Assembly (NCBI RefSeq): GCF_000380165.1
Contig: NZ_KB904691.1
Span: 126,565-190,564, forward strand
Length of the DNA: 64,000 nucleotides
Source: Wenjunlia vitaminophila DSM 41686
GTDB taxonomy: Bacteria > Actinomycetota > Actinomycetes > Streptomycetales > Streptomycetaceae
Reading direction: 5' to 3'
The position numbers and the translations under genes were made by a program. Positions 8,188-16,511 of the stretch are shown here, piece after piece (the stretch's first letter is position 1; each line of letters opens with the position of its first letter). Under the pieces are notes generated by a model. The model had not been told where the DNA came from. It did no database searches and worked only from the letters and a program-made list of their open reading frames with translations.

Positions 8188-9611
8188 GCGTCGTTTCCCT
8201 GGGCATGCCCGCGTTTCCCACGACCGCGGAGTCCGCCACCCGCGACGCCCAGTTGCGGCACAACCTGCGGAACGCCACCCACACCATCCGGGACAAGCGC
8301 GCCCACGCGGTCGCCGAACTCGCCGACTGGGCCGAGCTGCGGGCCGCCGGGGCCGCCATCAAGGACCGCACCCTGCGCCACCTGGACCACTACCTGGTCG
8401 AGCTCGAGATCGCGGTCACCAGGGCGGGCGGCCAGGTGCACTGGGCGAGCGACGCCGCCGAGGCCAACCGCATCGTGACCGAACTGGTGCGGGCGACCGG
8501 CGAGACCGACGTGGTCAAGGTCAAGTCCATGGCGACCCAGGAGATCGGACTCAACGAGGCGCTGGCCGACGCCGGGATCACCGCCTACGAGACGGACCTC
8601 GCCGAACTCATCGTGCAGCTCGGTGACGACCGTCCGTCCCACATCCTGGTGCCGGCGATCCACCGCAACCGCGCGGAGATCCGGGACATCTTCCGGCAGG
8701 CGATGGGCCGCTGGGGCCGTCCGGCGCCCGAAGGACTCACCGACCGCCCGGGCGACCTGGCCGAAGCGGCCCGGCTGCACCTACGGGAGAGGTTCCTCAC
8801 CGCCAAGGTCGCCGTCTCCGGCGCCAACTTCATGGTCGCCGAGACCGGCACCCTGGTGGTGGTGGAGTCCGAGGGCAACGGCCGGATGTGCCTGACCCTG
8901 CCGGAGACCCTGATCTCCGTGGTCGGCATCGAGAAGGTGGTGCCGACCTGGCAGGACCTCGAGGTGTACCTGCAGTTGCTGCCCCGTTCCTCGACCGCCG
9001 AGCGGATGAACCCCTACACATCGACCTGGACCGGGTGCACCGAGGGCGACGGACCGCGCCAGTTCCACCTGGTACTGCTGGACAACGGGCGCACCGCCAC
9101 CCTCGCCGACGAGGTGGGCCGCCAGGCGCTGCGCTGCATCCGCTGTTCGGCCTGCCTGAACGTGTGCCCGGTCTACGAGCGGGCCGGTGGCCACGCCTAC
9201 GGCTCCGCGTACCCGGGGCCGATCGGTGCCATCCTCACCCCGCAACTCCGGGGCATCGCCAGCGCGCTGGACGCCTCCCTGCCGTACGCCTCGTCGCTCT
9301 GCGGTGCCTGTTACGAGGTCTGTCCCGTGGCCATCGACATCCCCGAGGTCCTGGTGCACCTGCGGGAGCGGGTCGTGGAACGGAGTCGCGGACACCTGGG
9401 CGAACGCGCGGCCATGCGGGCGGCCCGTTGGGTGTTGCAGGACCCGGACCGGCTGCGCCGCGCCCAGCGGATGGCGGCACGAACCCGACGTCTGCACCCG
9501 AAGCGGCTGCCGGGTCCCGGCGCCGCGTGGACCGACACCAGGGACACCCCGCAGGTCCCCGCGGAGTCCTTCCGCGACTGGTGGCGGCGCACCCAGGAGG
9601 AGGAGCGGTGA
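8184..9611 (+). CDS. lutB: L-lactate oxidation iron-sulfur protein LutB
   Basis: 475 aa. The N-terminal two-thirds is the LUD domain (for example ETGTLVVVESEGNGR, about 220-235). The ferredoxin-like part holds two 4Fe-4S motifs: CIRCSACLNVCPVY (about 318-331) and CGACYEVCPVAI (about 373-384). LutB is the core subunit of the LutABC lactate oxidase. GTG 8184 overlaps the lutA stop (GTGA) and has AGGAG at 8173-8177. The stop overlaps the lutC GTG in the same way, so lutABC is one tightly coupled operon. Confidence 0.96.
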   Translation: MSVVSLGMPAFPTTAESATRDAQLRHNLRNATHTIRDKRAHAVAELADWAELRAAGAAIKDRTLRHLDHYLVELEIAVTRAGGQVHWASDAAEANRIVTELVRATGETDVVKVKSMATQEIGLNEALADAGITAYETDLAELIVQLGDDRPSHILVPAIHRNRAEIRDIFRQAMGRWGRPAPEGLTDRPGDLAEAARLHLRERFLTAKVAVSGANFMVAETGTLVVVESEGNGRMCLTLPETLISVVGIEKVVPTWQDLEVYLQLLPRSSTAERMNPYTSTWTGCTEGDGPRQFHLVLLDNGRTATLADEVGRQALRCIRCSACLNVCPVYERAGGHAYGSAYPGPIGAILTPQLRGIASALDASLPYASSLCGACYEVCPVAIDIPEVLVHLRERVVERSRGHLGERAAMRAARWVLQDPDRLRRAQRMAARTRRLHPKRLPGPGAAWTDTRDTPQVPAESFRDWWRRTQEEER

Positions 9612-10258
9612 AGTCCAGTCGTGAGGTGGTCCTGGCCAGGGTGCGCGCCGCGCTCGCCGACGTGCCGCGGGACGAGCTGCCGGAGGACGTCCCGGTCCCG
9701 CGGGACTACCTGCGTTCCCACACCGACCCGGACCCCGGGGTCGTCGCCGACCTGCTGGCGGAGCGCCTCGTCGACTACGGCGCGGTGGTGCACCGTCCCG
9801 CCACCGAGCAGGAGCTGCCCGAGCTGGTGGCCCGCGTGTTGCGGGACCGCGGGGCGAGCACCGTCGCGGTCCCCGAGGGACTGCCCCCGGCATGGCTCCC
9901 CGCCGCCGACGGGGTGGAGTTCGTGACGGACGACGGCACGTTGACGGCGCAGCGGCTGGACCGGCTGGACAGCGTGGTGACCGGCTGCGCGGTCGCCATC
10001 GCGGAGACGGGCACCATCGTGCTGGACGCCGGCCCTGGGCAGGGCCGTCGGCTGCTCACCCTCGTGCCCGACCACCACCTGTGCGTGGTGCGCCCGGAAC
10101 AGGTGGTGGCCTCGGTGCCGCTCGGTGTCGCGGCGCTGTCCGCGACCCGCCCCCTGACCTGGATATCCGGTCCGTCCGCGACCAGCGACATCGAGCTGAA
10201 CCGGGTCGAGGGCGTGCACGGGCCCCGCACCCTGGAGGTCGTCCTGCTGGACCACTGA
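9608..10258 (+). CDS. lutC: L-lactate oxidation protein LutC (LUD domain)
   Basis: 216 aa LUD-domain protein, the third subunit of the LutABC complex. It has the family segments AIAETGTIVLDAGPGQGRR (about 138-156) and the terminal SDIELNRVEGVHGPRTLEV, diagnostic of YkgG/LutC. GTG 9608 overlaps the lutB stop with AGGAG just upstream. It closes the operon; 247 bp then precede the ABC exporter pair. Confidence 0.95.
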   Translation: MKSSREVVLARVRAALADVPRDELPEDVPVPRDYLRSHTDPDPGVVADLLAERLVDYGAVVHRPATEQELPELVARVLRDRGASTVAVPEGLPPAWLPAADGVEFVTDDGTLTAQRLDRLDSVVTGCAVAIAETGTIVLDAGPGQGRRLLTLVPDHHLCVVRPEQVVASVPLGVAALSATRPLTWISGPSATSDIELNRVEGVHGPRTLEVVLLDH

Positions 10259-10386
10259 ACGGGTGGACCGGCACGGCCGCGTTCGCGCGGCCGGTGCGCC
10301 GCCCCCGCTCGTGAACCGGGAGCGCGAACCCGGGTCGTGGGTCCGGCACGGCGGGCGCGGGACGTGGTCCGGTGGGGGAAAACCCT

Positions 10387-10415
10387 TTGACGCCGCCCCG
10401 TGTTTTCGCCACCCT
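10387..10415 (+). promoter_or_regulatory. Weak candidate promoter for the ABC exporter
   Basis: TTGACG (10387-10392) and CACCCT (10410-10415) are separated by 17 bp, within the 247-bp gap after lutC. The -35 is good and the -10 poor. If real, the exporter has its own start about 90 bp upstream of its ATG; otherwise it is read from the lut operon. Confidence 0.3.
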
Positions 10416-10505
10416 GACACGGCTCCGCATCCCGACCGGTTCCCATGCCTCACCGGACCTCCAACCCGGGCGTCGTCAGACCCGGCCGACCCGTTTTGGG
10501 ACGTC

Positions 10506-12320
10506 ATGTCACTGCGCAACCTGCCCCACGCCGACCCGGGCGTTCCCGACACCCGTTCCGGATTCCGGTTCCTGCTGTGGCTGGGGCGGAACCAGGTGCG
10601 CGGGCAGGTCCTGGCGATGTTCTGGTTCACCCTGTACACCGGCGCGCTGGCAGGGGTTCCGGCCCTGGTGGGTCTCGGCGTGCAGGCCGCGGTGGACGGG
10701 TCGGGGTCGCGCATCGTCGTCGCGGGGTGCCTGACCCTGGCGCTCGGCGCGGTGATCGCCGTCTCCGACTCGCTCGGTCACTGGGCCGCCGTCACCAACT
10801 GGATCACCGCCGCCACCCGGGTGCAGCAGCTCCTGGCCCGCAAGGCCGCCGAGCTGGGCTCGGTGCTGACCCGGAGGGTCGCCGCGGGCGAGGTGGTCGC
10901 GGTGAGCACCGGCGACGTGGAGAAGATCGGCTGGTTCGTGGAGGCCCTGGCCAGGTTCGCGGCGGCCGTCCTGGCCTGTGTCGGCCTGGTGGTCGCCCTC
11001 CTGGTCTTCCAGCCGGTGCTGGGCCTCGCGGTGGCCGTGGCGCTTCCGGTGCTCACCCTGGCCGTGCTGCCGTTGCTGCCGCCGGCCCAGCGCCGCGCCG
11101 ACGACCAGCGGGAGAAGGCAGGACGGGCGACGGAGCTGGCCGCGGACACGGTGGCCGGGCTGCGGGTGCTGCGCGGCATCGGCGGTGAGGACCTGTTCCT
11201 GCGGCGTTACCGCGACGCCTCGCAGGAGGTGCGGGCGGCGGCCGTGCGCAGCGCCCGGATGTGGTCGCTGATCGCGGCGATCCAGGTGGCGCTGCCGGGT
11301 CTCTTCCTGGTCGGGGTGGTCTGGTACGGGGTGCGGCTGGCCTCCGACGGCAGGATCTCGGTGGGTGACCTGGTGACCGCCTACGGGTGCATCGCCTACC
11401 TCCTCCTGCCGCTGCGCATGTTCGAGGAGATCGCGATGGCCTGGACGTTCTCCAGGACCTCGGCGACGCGGGCCGCCCGGGTGCTGTCCCTGCGCCGGGA
11501 CACCGAGGTGGACGTCGCCGACGGGGTGCCGGAGGTCGAGGCGTTCGCCGGGGGCGACCTCGTGGACCCTACCTCGGGGCTGACCGTGCCGGCCGGTTCG
11601 TTCACCGCGGTGGTCTGCGGCGACCCGGACACCGCCGGGCGGCTGGCGGACCGGCTCGGCGGGCACAGCCCGGACGGCGCGGGCGCCGCCTCGCCGCTGC
11701 TGGGCGGGGTGGCCCTGGACCGGGTCCCGTTGGAGACGGCACGGACCGCGGTGCTGGTCCAGGACAAGGACCCGGTGCTGCTGTCCGGGACGTTGCGCGA
11801 CCTGCTGGACGTGCCCTCCTCGGGGGCGGTGACACCGCAGGCCGCACTGGCCGCGGCGGAGTGCGCCGACGTGCTCTCGGTCCTGGCGCGGACCCTGCCC
11901 GGCCCGGACGCGGGGGCCGCGGCCGGGGAGCGGGACGCCATGGGGGCCCGGCTGACCGAACGCGGCAGGTCGCTGTCCGGGGGGCAGCGGCAGCGGCTGG
12001 CGCTGGCCCGTTCGCTGGTGGTGGACCCGCCGGTGCTGGTCCTCGACGAACCCACGAGCGCGGTGGACGCGCACACCGAGGCGCGGATCGCCCGCGGGCT
12101 GCGGACACTTCGGGAGGGGCGCACCACGGTGGTGTTCACCTCGAGCCCGCTGCTGCTCGGCCTGGCCGAGCGGGTGGTGTTCGTGCCGGAGGGCGAGGTG
12201 GTCGCCGCCGGGCGCCACCAGGACCTGCTGCGCACCCACCGGGGCTACCGGTCGGTGGTGACCCGCGTGGAGGACACCGCTTCCGACGACCACACGAGGA
12301 GTCCGCGTGAAACGGCCTGA
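10506..12320 (+). CDS. ABC exporter half-transporter with degenerate Walker A
   Basis: 604 aa: an N-terminal six-helix exporter membrane domain (about 30-330) fused to an ATPase domain (about 345-595). The P-loop position reads CGDPDTAGRLADRL (about 371-384) and lacks the glycine-rich GKS/T with its lysine. The signature LSGGQ (490-494), Walker B LVLDE (511-515) and Q-loop (Q419) are intact, while the switch His is replaced in FTSSP (about 544-548). Such a subunit cannot build a complete ATP site alone but supplies LSGGQ to its partner. The next gene overlaps it by 14 bases and has the complementary pattern, so the two form a heterodimer. The frame is open further upstream to 10263 but the ATG at 10506 begins the conserved region. 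Substrate unknown. Confidence 0.9.
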   Translation: MSLRNLPHADPGVPDTRSGFRFLLWLGRNQVRGQVLAMFWFTLYTGALAGVPALVGLGVQAAVDGSGSRIVVAGCLTLALGAVIAVSDSLGHWAAVTNWITAATRVQQLLARKAAELGSVLTRRVAAGEVVAVSTGDVEKIGWFVEALARFAAAVLACVGLVVALLVFQPVLGLAVAVALPVLTLAVLPLLPPAQRRADDQREKAGRATELAADTVAGLRVLRGIGGEDLFLRRYRDASQEVRAAAVRSARMWSLIAAIQVALPGLFLVGVVWYGVRLASDGRISVGDLVTAYGCIAYLLLPLRMFEEIAMAWTFSRTSATRAARVLSLRRDTEVDVADGVPEVEAFAGGDLVDPTSGLTVPAGSFTAVVCGDPDTAGRLADRLGGHSPDGAGAASPLLGGVALDRVPLETARTAVLVQDKDPVLLSGTLRDLLDVPSSGAVTPQAALAAAECADVLSVLARTLPGPDAGAAAGERDAMGARLTERGRSLSGGQRQRLALARSLVVDPPVLVLDEPTSAVDAHTEARIARGLRTLREGRTTVVFTSSPLLLGLAERVVFVPEGEVVAAGRHQDLLRTHRGYRSVVTRVEDTASDDHTRSPRETA

Positions 12321-14178
12321 CCACGATCCCGCGGCGCCGCAGGAGGCCGACCGGCTGCCGGTCGGCTCACCGAGGACGGTGCGGTCCTACGTCCGTGAGC
12401 TGGGCAGGCGGCACCACAGGGCCTTCGTCGTCCTGATCGTGGTCAACTCGGTGGCCTCGGTGGCCTCCATGGTGGGTCCCTTCCTCCTCGGCGACCTGGT
12501 GAACGACCTGGCGTCCGGCGCCGAGGACCTCCCCGTGGAGCGCACGGTCGCCGTGTTCGCCGCCGCGCTGGTGGTCCAGGCGGTGTTCGTGCGGCTGACG
12601 CGGCTGCGCGGAGCGGTGCTCGGCGAACGGATGCTCGCCGACCTGCGGGAGGACTTCCTGGTGCGGTCGGTGGCGCTGCCGCCGAGCGTGCTGGAGCGGG
12701 CGGGGACCGGGGACCTGCTGTCCAGGATCACCACGGACGTGGACCGGCTGTCCAACGCGATGCGCGAGGCGGTCCCGCAGTTGTCCATCGCGGTGGTCTG
12801 GACGGGGTTGCTGCTCGGAGCGCTGGCGGTGACCGCTCCCCCGCTGGCCCTGGCGTCGCTGGTGGCGGTGCCGATCCTGCTGGTCGGGTGCCGGTGGTAC
12901 TTCAAGCGGGGGCCGTCGGCGTACCGGTCGGAGGCGGCCGGGTACGCCGCGGTGGCGGCGGCGCTGGCCGAGACGGTGGACGCGGGGCGGAGCATCGAGG
13001 CGCACCGCCTGGGCGGGCAGCGGGTGGCGCTGAGCGACCGGCGGATCGGCCAGTGGGTGGCCTGGGAGCGGTTCACCCTGTGGCTGCGCATGGTGTTGTT
13101 CCCGGTGGTCAACGCCACCCACACGGTGGCCCTCGCCGCGGTGTTGACGATCGGCGGTGCCATGGTGCTCCGCGGCTGGATCACCGTGGGGGAGCTGACC
13201 ACGGGAACGCTGTACATCCAGATGCTGGTCGATCCGGTGAACATGCTGTTGCGCTGGTACGACGAGTTGCAGGTGGCCCAGGTCTCGCTGGCCCGGCTGG
13301 TGGGGGTGCGGGAGGTGCCCGCGGGGTCCGGGGACGACCGGGTGACCCCTGCCGGGCGGACCGTGCTCGCCGACCGGGTCCGCTTCGGCTACCAGCGGGA
13401 CAACGACGTGCTGCACGGGGTGAGCCTGACGGTGCGGCCGGGGACGCGGATGGCGCTGGTGGGTCCTTCGGGCGCGGGCAAGTCCACGCTGGGGCGGTTG
13501 CTGGCCGGGATCTACGCGCCCCGCGCCGGCGCGGTGACGCTCGGCGGGGCGGCACTGTCCGAGATGCCGGCCGAGCGGGTGCGCAGCCACGTCGCCCTGG
13601 TCAACCAGGAGCACCACGTGTTCGTGGGGTCGCTCCGGGACAACCTGCTGCTGGCGAGGACCGACGCGGGTGACGCCGAGCTGTGGGCGGCCCTGCGGGC
13701 GGTGGACGCCCACGCCTGGGCCGAGGCGTTCCCGGAGGGCCTCGACACCGAGGTGGGTTCCGGCGGGGTGGCGCTGACGCCGGCGCAGGCCCAGCAGGTG
13801 GCCCTGGCCCGGCTGGTCCTCGCCGATCCCCACACGCTCGTCCTCGACGAGGCCACGTCACTGCTGGACCCCAGGGCCGCTCGTCACCTGGAACGTTCGC
13901 TGGCCCGGGTGCTCGAGGACCGCACGGTGGTGGCCATCGCGCACCGGTTGCACACCGCGCACGACGCGGACCTGATCGCTGTGGTGGAGGACGGCCGGAT
14001 CGTGGAGCTGGGCAGTCACCAGCAACTGGTGGCGGACGGCGGCGCCTACGCGGCGCTGTGGCGGTCCTGGCACGGGGACCGGGCAGAACGGGACGGGGGC
14101 GCCGCGGAACGCGACCTGGACCGGGCGGAACCGGGCGGGGACGGCCTGGTGGGCCGCGCGGGGGCGCTGGAGGCCTGA
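12307..14178 (+). CDS. ABC exporter half-transporter, catalytic partner
   Basis: 623 aa: exporter membrane domain (about 25-330) and ATPase domain (about 345-595). Walker A GPSGAGKST (about 386-394), Walker B LVLDEAT (about 511-517) and switch His in AIAHRL (about 545) are intact. The signature is replaced by LTPAQ (about 490-494). With the preceding subunit this gives one canonical ATP site (this Walker A with the partner's LSGGQ) and one fully degenerate site. GTG 12307 lies inside the end of the preceding gene, showing translational coupling. The last about 30 residues are charged and Gly-rich. These exporters move lipids, peptides or drugs; nothing here fixes the substrate. Confidence 0.92.
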   Translation: MKRPDHDPAAPQEADRLPVGSPRTVRSYVRELGRRHHRAFVVLIVVNSVASVASMVGPFLLGDLVNDLASGAEDLPVERTVAVFAAALVVQAVFVRLTRLRGAVLGERMLADLREDFLVRSVALPPSVLERAGTGDLLSRITTDVDRLSNAMREAVPQLSIAVVWTGLLLGALAVTAPPLALASLVAVPILLVGCRWYFKRGPSAYRSEAAGYAAVAAALAETVDAGRSIEAHRLGGQRVALSDRRIGQWVAWERFTLWLRMVLFPVVNATHTVALAAVLTIGGAMVLRGWITVGELTTGTLYIQMLVDPVNMLLRWYDELQVAQVSLARLVGVREVPAGSGDDRVTPAGRTVLADRVRFGYQRDNDVLHGVSLTVRPGTRMALVGPSGAGKSTLGRLLAGIYAPRAGAVTLGGAALSEMPAERVRSHVALVNQEHHVFVGSLRDNLLLARTDAGDAELWAALRAVDAHAWAEAFPEGLDTEVGSGGVALTPAQAQQVALARLVLADPHTLVLDEATSLLDPRAARHLERSLARVLEDRTVVAIAHRLHTAHDADLIAVVEDGRIVELGSHQQLVADGGAYAALWRSWHGDRAERDGGAAERDLDRAEPGGDGLVGRAGALEA

Positions 14179-14219
14179 GTCCACGCCGGCCCGGGCGGGC
14201 TCCTGGCCCCGGCACGCTG

Positions 14220-14263
14220 CGCCGCCCACAGATGAAACGTCGCCGTTCCATCTGTGGGCGGCG
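14220..14263 (+). terminator. Strong hairpin after the ABC exporter operon
   Basis: A 15-bp perfect stem (14220-14234 with 14249-14263) continues after one mismatch into four more pairs around a TCGC loop. It lies 42 bp after the exporter stop and ends the lut/ABC transcription block. Confidence 0.85.
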
Positions 14264-14279
14264 TAGGGGCAGCCTCGCG

Positions 14280-14500
14280 ATGGTGATCGGCCTGGCGGTC
14301 GGCATCGACCACGCGCTGTTCATCGTCTCCCGCTACCGCTCCGAGCTGGCCGAGGGCCGCGAACGCGGGGACGCCGCCGGGCTGGCCGTGGGCACCGCGG
14401 GCTCCGCGGTGGTCTTCGCCGCCCTGGACGCCCTCACCCTCATCCCCGCCCTGCTCGCCTTCGCCGGTGCCAGGGTCGTGCCGCGACGGGCACGCGGGGA
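14280..14500 (+). pseudogene. Remnant of an MMPL/RND transporter
   Basis: The + frame from 14280 reads GLAVGIDHALFIVSRYRSEL and then AEGRERGDAAGLAVGTAGSA, the hallmark segment around transmembrane helices of MMPL-family transporters. It then jumps to DALTLIPALLAFAGARV, which in intact proteins lies about 50 residues further on. Both the ends and this internal stretch are missing, so it is a deletion remnant of about 70 codons. A lipid or small-molecule exporter gene once stood here, next to the ABC exporter. No product is expected. Confidence 0.75.
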
Positions 14501-14580
14501 CGCGGGGACGCGGGGAGCAACCGCCCCGGTGGTCGGCGCCGGAAGGACACGGCGGGCCGGTCCGCGGCCCAACGGCCCGC

Positions 14581-15402
14581 TCACCGGCCCCCTGGACGGC
14601 CGAGCAGGGCACGGAGCCGGCCGGGGGGCAGCCCCGTCTCCGCACGCAGCACCCGGCTCATGTGGGCCTGGTCGTAGAACCCGGTGTCCGTGGCGAGGGC
14701 CGCGAGGTCCGGTTCGCCCTCGAGCAGCCGTTCCAGGGCCGCGGCGACCCGCAGCCGGGTGCGGTACTGGCTGAGCGTGACACCGGTGACGGCCCGGAAG
14801 GTCCGGCTGAGGTGGTACGGCGAGCAGCCCAGCCGGCGCCCGAGTTCGGTGAGGCCCACCTGCCAGTCCTGCGCCAGCGCCGCCCGTGCCTGATCGACGA
14901 GGCGGCGCCGGGCGGCGTCGGTCGCCGGCGCCCCGCTCGCCGCCCGCCGTGGGGCGAGGCCGGCGAGGACCTGGCCGGCCAGGGCGACGGTGCGCTCGGT
15001 GAGCTCGAAGGCGTCGGCGTGGCCCCGCGCCCGGGTGAGCAGCAGCCGCTGGGCCAGCGCGGCGGCGGGGGTGGCCAGCGCGAACCCGGCGGGCGCGGTG
15101 GGGTCGCCGCCGAGCATGCCGGCGAGCAGCGGCTCGGACAGCACGATCTCCGTGTAGGTGTCACCCCCGTACGGATGCGCGAACTGCTGCTCGGTGCCGA
15201 GCCGTTCGACGAAGACGGTGGCCGGGTCCATGACCTGGGTGACGCCCTCGGCCCTGGCCAGCACCATGCCCCGGCGGACCAGGACGAGTCCGAAGACCGT
15301 CGCCGGCCGGGTCTCGCTCCACCCGTGGGGAGGGCCGGCGCAGTCCACGTCGGCCAGGTACAGGTCGTCGTCCCGCAGCAGGGTCCGTCGGTGCACCGTC
15401 AT
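14581..15402 (-). CDS. AraC-family transcriptional regulator
   Basis: 273 aa. The N-terminal half is a cupin-like sensing domain (about 5-115). The C-terminal about 100 residues hold two helix-turn-helix motifs, the first around VGLTELGRRLGCSPYHLSRT and the second around LAALATDTGFYDQAHMSRVL, typical of AraC/XylS proteins. Start at ATG 15402 (MTVHRR). It is divergent from the metallo-beta-lactamase-fold gene across 118 bp, so control of that gene is the most likely role. The inducer is unknown. Confidence 0.9.
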   Translation of the reverse strand: MTVHRRTLLRDDDLYLADVDCAGPPHGWSETRPATVFGLVLVRRGMVLARAEGVTQVMDPATVFVERLGTEQQFAHPYGGDTYTEIVLSEPLLAGMLGGDPTAPAGFALATPAAALAQRLLLTRARGHADAFELTERTVALAGQVLAGLAPRRAASGAPATDAARRRLVDQARAALAQDWQVGLTELGRRLGCSPYHLSRTFRAVTGVTLSQYRTRLRVAAALERLLEGEPDLAALATDTGFYDQAHMSRVLRAETGLPPGRLRALLGRPGGR

Positions 15403-15520
15403 TCGCCGCCCCCGTCCGTCCGGCTTGTGCCACGCGTCCGCCGTCGGACAAGACGGTACAAGAGGCCGCTGGGTCCGCCGCGCCAGCATGCGACGCACGA
15501 CCACGATGCTGGAGGCCGAG
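15403..15520. promoter_or_regulatory. Divergent promoter region, AraC regulator - MBL-fold enzyme
   Basis: 118 bp between divergent starts. It holds the GGAGG ribosome binding site of the rightward gene (15511-15515). I see no clear palindrome; AraC proteins usually bind direct repeats, which I could not assign here. Confidence 0.5.
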
Positions 15521-16420
15521 ATGAGCAACCCCACCTATCCCCGCCACCGCACCCGCAGAGGGGTGCTGACCGGTTCCGCCGCCGCGCTGGGAGTCGCCGC
15601 GCTGCCCGCCTGGACCCTCCCGCGTTCCCACGGCGGTCTCGAGGTGCTCGCCCTGCTCGACGCCGCCGGACCGTTCCCCTGGAAGAGCGCCGCCGCGTTC
15701 CCCGACGCCACCACGGACGACTGGGCGCGGGCGAAGCGTCTCGACCCGGCCGCGTTCGGGCCCGACGACGGCTGGAACCTCGTCTTCCGGTGCTTCGCGG
15801 TCCGCCGCCCCGGCGGCCGGGTCACCCTGGTGGACACCGGCGTCGGCCCCGAGGGCAGCCCGGCGTCGAGCTGGGCGCCGGTGCCGGGACGACTGCCCGA
15901 CGCGCTGTCCGAGGTGGGCATAGCGGTGTCCGACGTGGAACGGGTGGTGCTGACGCACCTGCACGAGGACCACTACGGCTGGGCCGTGCTGCCCGACGGC
16001 ACCCCGATGTTCCCCGACGCCCGCTACGTGGTGCAGCACGCCGAGGTCGCGTCGTTGGACGCTGGCTCCTCGTCGATCAGCTACGTGGTCGATCCGCTGC
16101 GGCGGGCCGGGCAACTGCACGAGGTGCAGGGCCGGGTGCGCGTCCCCGCGGCCGGCGGGAGCCTGACGCTGTTGCCGACCCCCGGTCACACCGTGGGACA
16201 CCAGTCGGTGTTGGTCGAGGGCGGGCGCCGGCGGATCCTGATCACCGGTGACGTCCTGGTGCACGCCGTGCAACTGGCGGCCCCCGAGGTGAGTTACGCC
16301 CTCGAGGCGGACCCCGCGACGGCCCGTCGCAGCCGCCTGGCCCTGTTGGAGCTGGCCCGGGAGCGCCGGGCGCTGTTGGCCACGGCGCACCTCAACCACC
16401 CGTTCATCGAACCCCGGTGA
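15521..16420 (+). CDS. Exported metallo-beta-lactamase-fold hydrolase
   Basis: 299 aa. N-terminus RHRTRRGVLTGSAAALGVAA looks like a twin-arginine signal, although the RR is followed by GVL rather than the ideal xFLK. The zinc-binding motif THLHEDH (about 145-151), a further metal His in PGHTVGHQS (about 225-233) and the Asp in TGDVLVH (about 248) are all present, so a binuclear metal site is likely. The family includes lactonases, glyoxalase II and arylsulfatases; the general layout resembles quorum-quenching lactonase relatives but this is not decisive. ATG 15521 has GGAGG at perfect distance. Probably regulated by the divergent AraC protein. Confidence 0.85.
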   Translation: MSNPTYPRHRTRRGVLTGSAAALGVAALPAWTLPRSHGGLEVLALLDAAGPFPWKSAAAFPDATTDDWARAKRLDPAAFGPDDGWNLVFRCFAVRRPGGRVTLVDTGVGPEGSPASSWAPVPGRLPDALSEVGIAVSDVERVVLTHLHEDHYGWAVLPDGTPMFPDARYVVQHAEVASLDAGSSSISYVVDPLRRAGQLHEVQGRVRVPAAGGSLTLLPTPGHTVGHQSVLVEGGRRRILITGDVLVHAVQLAAPEVSYALEADPATARRSRLALLELARERRALLATAHLNHPFIEPR

Positions 16421-16445
16421 CGCCGGGTCGGACACGGAGGTCGGT

Positions 16446-16511
16446 GGGGCCGGCGCGTTCGGCGTGCGCGGGTGGGTGGCGTCAGTACAGGATGCCGAGC
16501 GCGCCGGCCCC
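16446..16511. terminator. Long stem-loop between convergent genes
   Basis: GGGGCCGGCGCG (16446-16457) is the exact complement of 16500-16511, with an inner CGGC/GCCG pairing (16460-16463 with 16494-16497). The stop of the leftward gene lies in the loop. It may terminate both convergent genes. Confidence 0.5.
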
